Program-made: the position numbers and the translations under genes
Notes under the pieces: model-generated
Seen by the model: only the letters and a program-made list of their open reading frames with translations
Told to the model about the DNA's origin: nothing
Database searches by the model: none
Shown: positions 63,305-64,000 of the stretch, piece after piece
How positions within the stretch are numbered: position 1 is the first letter of the stretch
Layout of the letters: each line of letters begins with the position of its first letter
Origin: Chrysomallon squamiferum
Lineage: Eukaryota; Mollusca; Gastropoda; Neomphalida; Peltospiridae
Length of the DNA: 64,000 nucleotides
NCBI GenBank assembly: GCA_012295275.1
Contig: CM022668.1
Coordinates: 790,637 to 854,636, forward strand
Direction: 5' to 3'

Positions 63305-64000
63305 GGACAAATATGGCTTGCAAAGCTTTGCAATAATAGAATAGTTAATTATTTTGCCTGTGTAATTATTATGTACTAAATTAATGAATGTTGAAAACAA
63401 AAATATCTAAATTGTATTAATTCAAAACTTAAACTGTTGTAACAATGAGTGATATGCCTATTTTATGTGTAAATATTAATATTTAATGTAATTTTTTAAA
63501 ATTTTATTAGAGTACTTTTAATATAAATATTTATCAGCTTATAATGTAACCTCAATGATTTTTCTACTACAATTACAGATTCTACAGCTCCTAACAACAT
63601 GTTTAGATCAGCCCCTATGTACAGTGTTTTTGTGCATGTTCAGCTTTTGACAACACAGTTTTTATAAACTCACATGGGACAATTTTGAACTCTGGGATAT
63701 TATTTATTCATTCTATGAATGAACATTTTAATTCTTAAGAACAAAATTAAATATTGTAACTTTTTATTCATTAAGTCAAAATAAAAAAATAAAAAAATAA
63801 TAATAAATAAAAAATAAAACAATGACATTCATGACTGGCCATAAATGTAAGTTCAGAAATAATGTTAATATTTTCCACAGTAATTCATTCTGTTAGATGA
63901 ACAATTGTGCAGTAATTAACTATTATATATATTTTTTGTCTTCATTTCTTCATTACACTAACGCAGTAATGAAAACTAATAACACCACTGACCTGTAAAC
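63305..64000 (+). repeat. Dispersed repeat family R4, copy 2 (runs off the window end)
   Basis: Match to 44141-44947. It lacks about 236 bases after TTTTTATAAA (63668) and carries an A-rich insertion of about 75 bases near 63785-63860. Of seven CpG in copy 1 that I could align, only one (AACGCAG, 63960) is kept here. Confidence 0.85.

Overview
The window is eukaryotic, AT-rich and intron-rich. It carries two innexins, a cluster of three ependymin-related genes, a secreted C-type lectin, a galactose-3-O-sulfotransferase and a decayed copy of a mitochondrial-type carbamoyl-phosphate synthetase (CPS). Innexins rule out a vertebrate, and the combination points to a lophotrochozoan, most likely a mollusc; I cannot name the species. 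Genes are split by GT-AG introns, most spacers are full of microsatellites, and several families of short dispersed repeats recur.

Layout. 1-2.8 kb: spacer with CA and CT microsatellites and one copy of a dispersed repeat. 2.8-6.0 kb (+): innexin gene A, whose start codon is split by an intron. 6-12 kb: spacer with a degenerate ~29-bp tandem array and an inverted copy of the 1-kb repeat. 12.2-19.0 kb (+): complete 12-exon ZC3H15 (DFRP1). 23.2-24.3 kb (-): complete coding part of ASB8, convergent with ZC3H15; its promoter is probably near 26 kb. 27.4-36.2 kb: three ependymin-related genes (A and B on +, C on -) with the same four-exon, same-phase structure; a decayed MULE-type transposase and small palindromic elements lie between A and B. 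37.9-39.0 kb (-): GAL3ST-like sulfotransferase. 39-45 kb: microsatellites and dispersed repeats. 45.2-46.6 kb (-): four-exon secreted C-type lectin with a QPD motif. 49.1-50.4 kb (-): innexin gene B, again with an AT|G split start codon. 50.5-57.8 kb: spacer with an unassigned coding-like relic. 57.8-63.2 kb (-): CPS pseudogene or fragment with in-frame stops, a frameshift and a large internal deletion. 63.3-64.0 kb: second copy of an ~800-bp repeat also found at 44.1 kb.

The genes do not form one pathway. ZC3H15 and ASB8 look like housekeeping genes. ZC3H15 is almost free of CpG, while innexin, ependymin, lectin and sulfotransferase coding regions keep it. Repeat copies show the same contrast, which fits the mosaic gene-body methylation known in molluscs. 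The best leads are the shared split start codons of the two innexins, the CpG contrast between repeat copies, and the rearranged CPS locus. No CRISPR array, bacterial operon, rRNA gene or convincing tRNA gene was seen.
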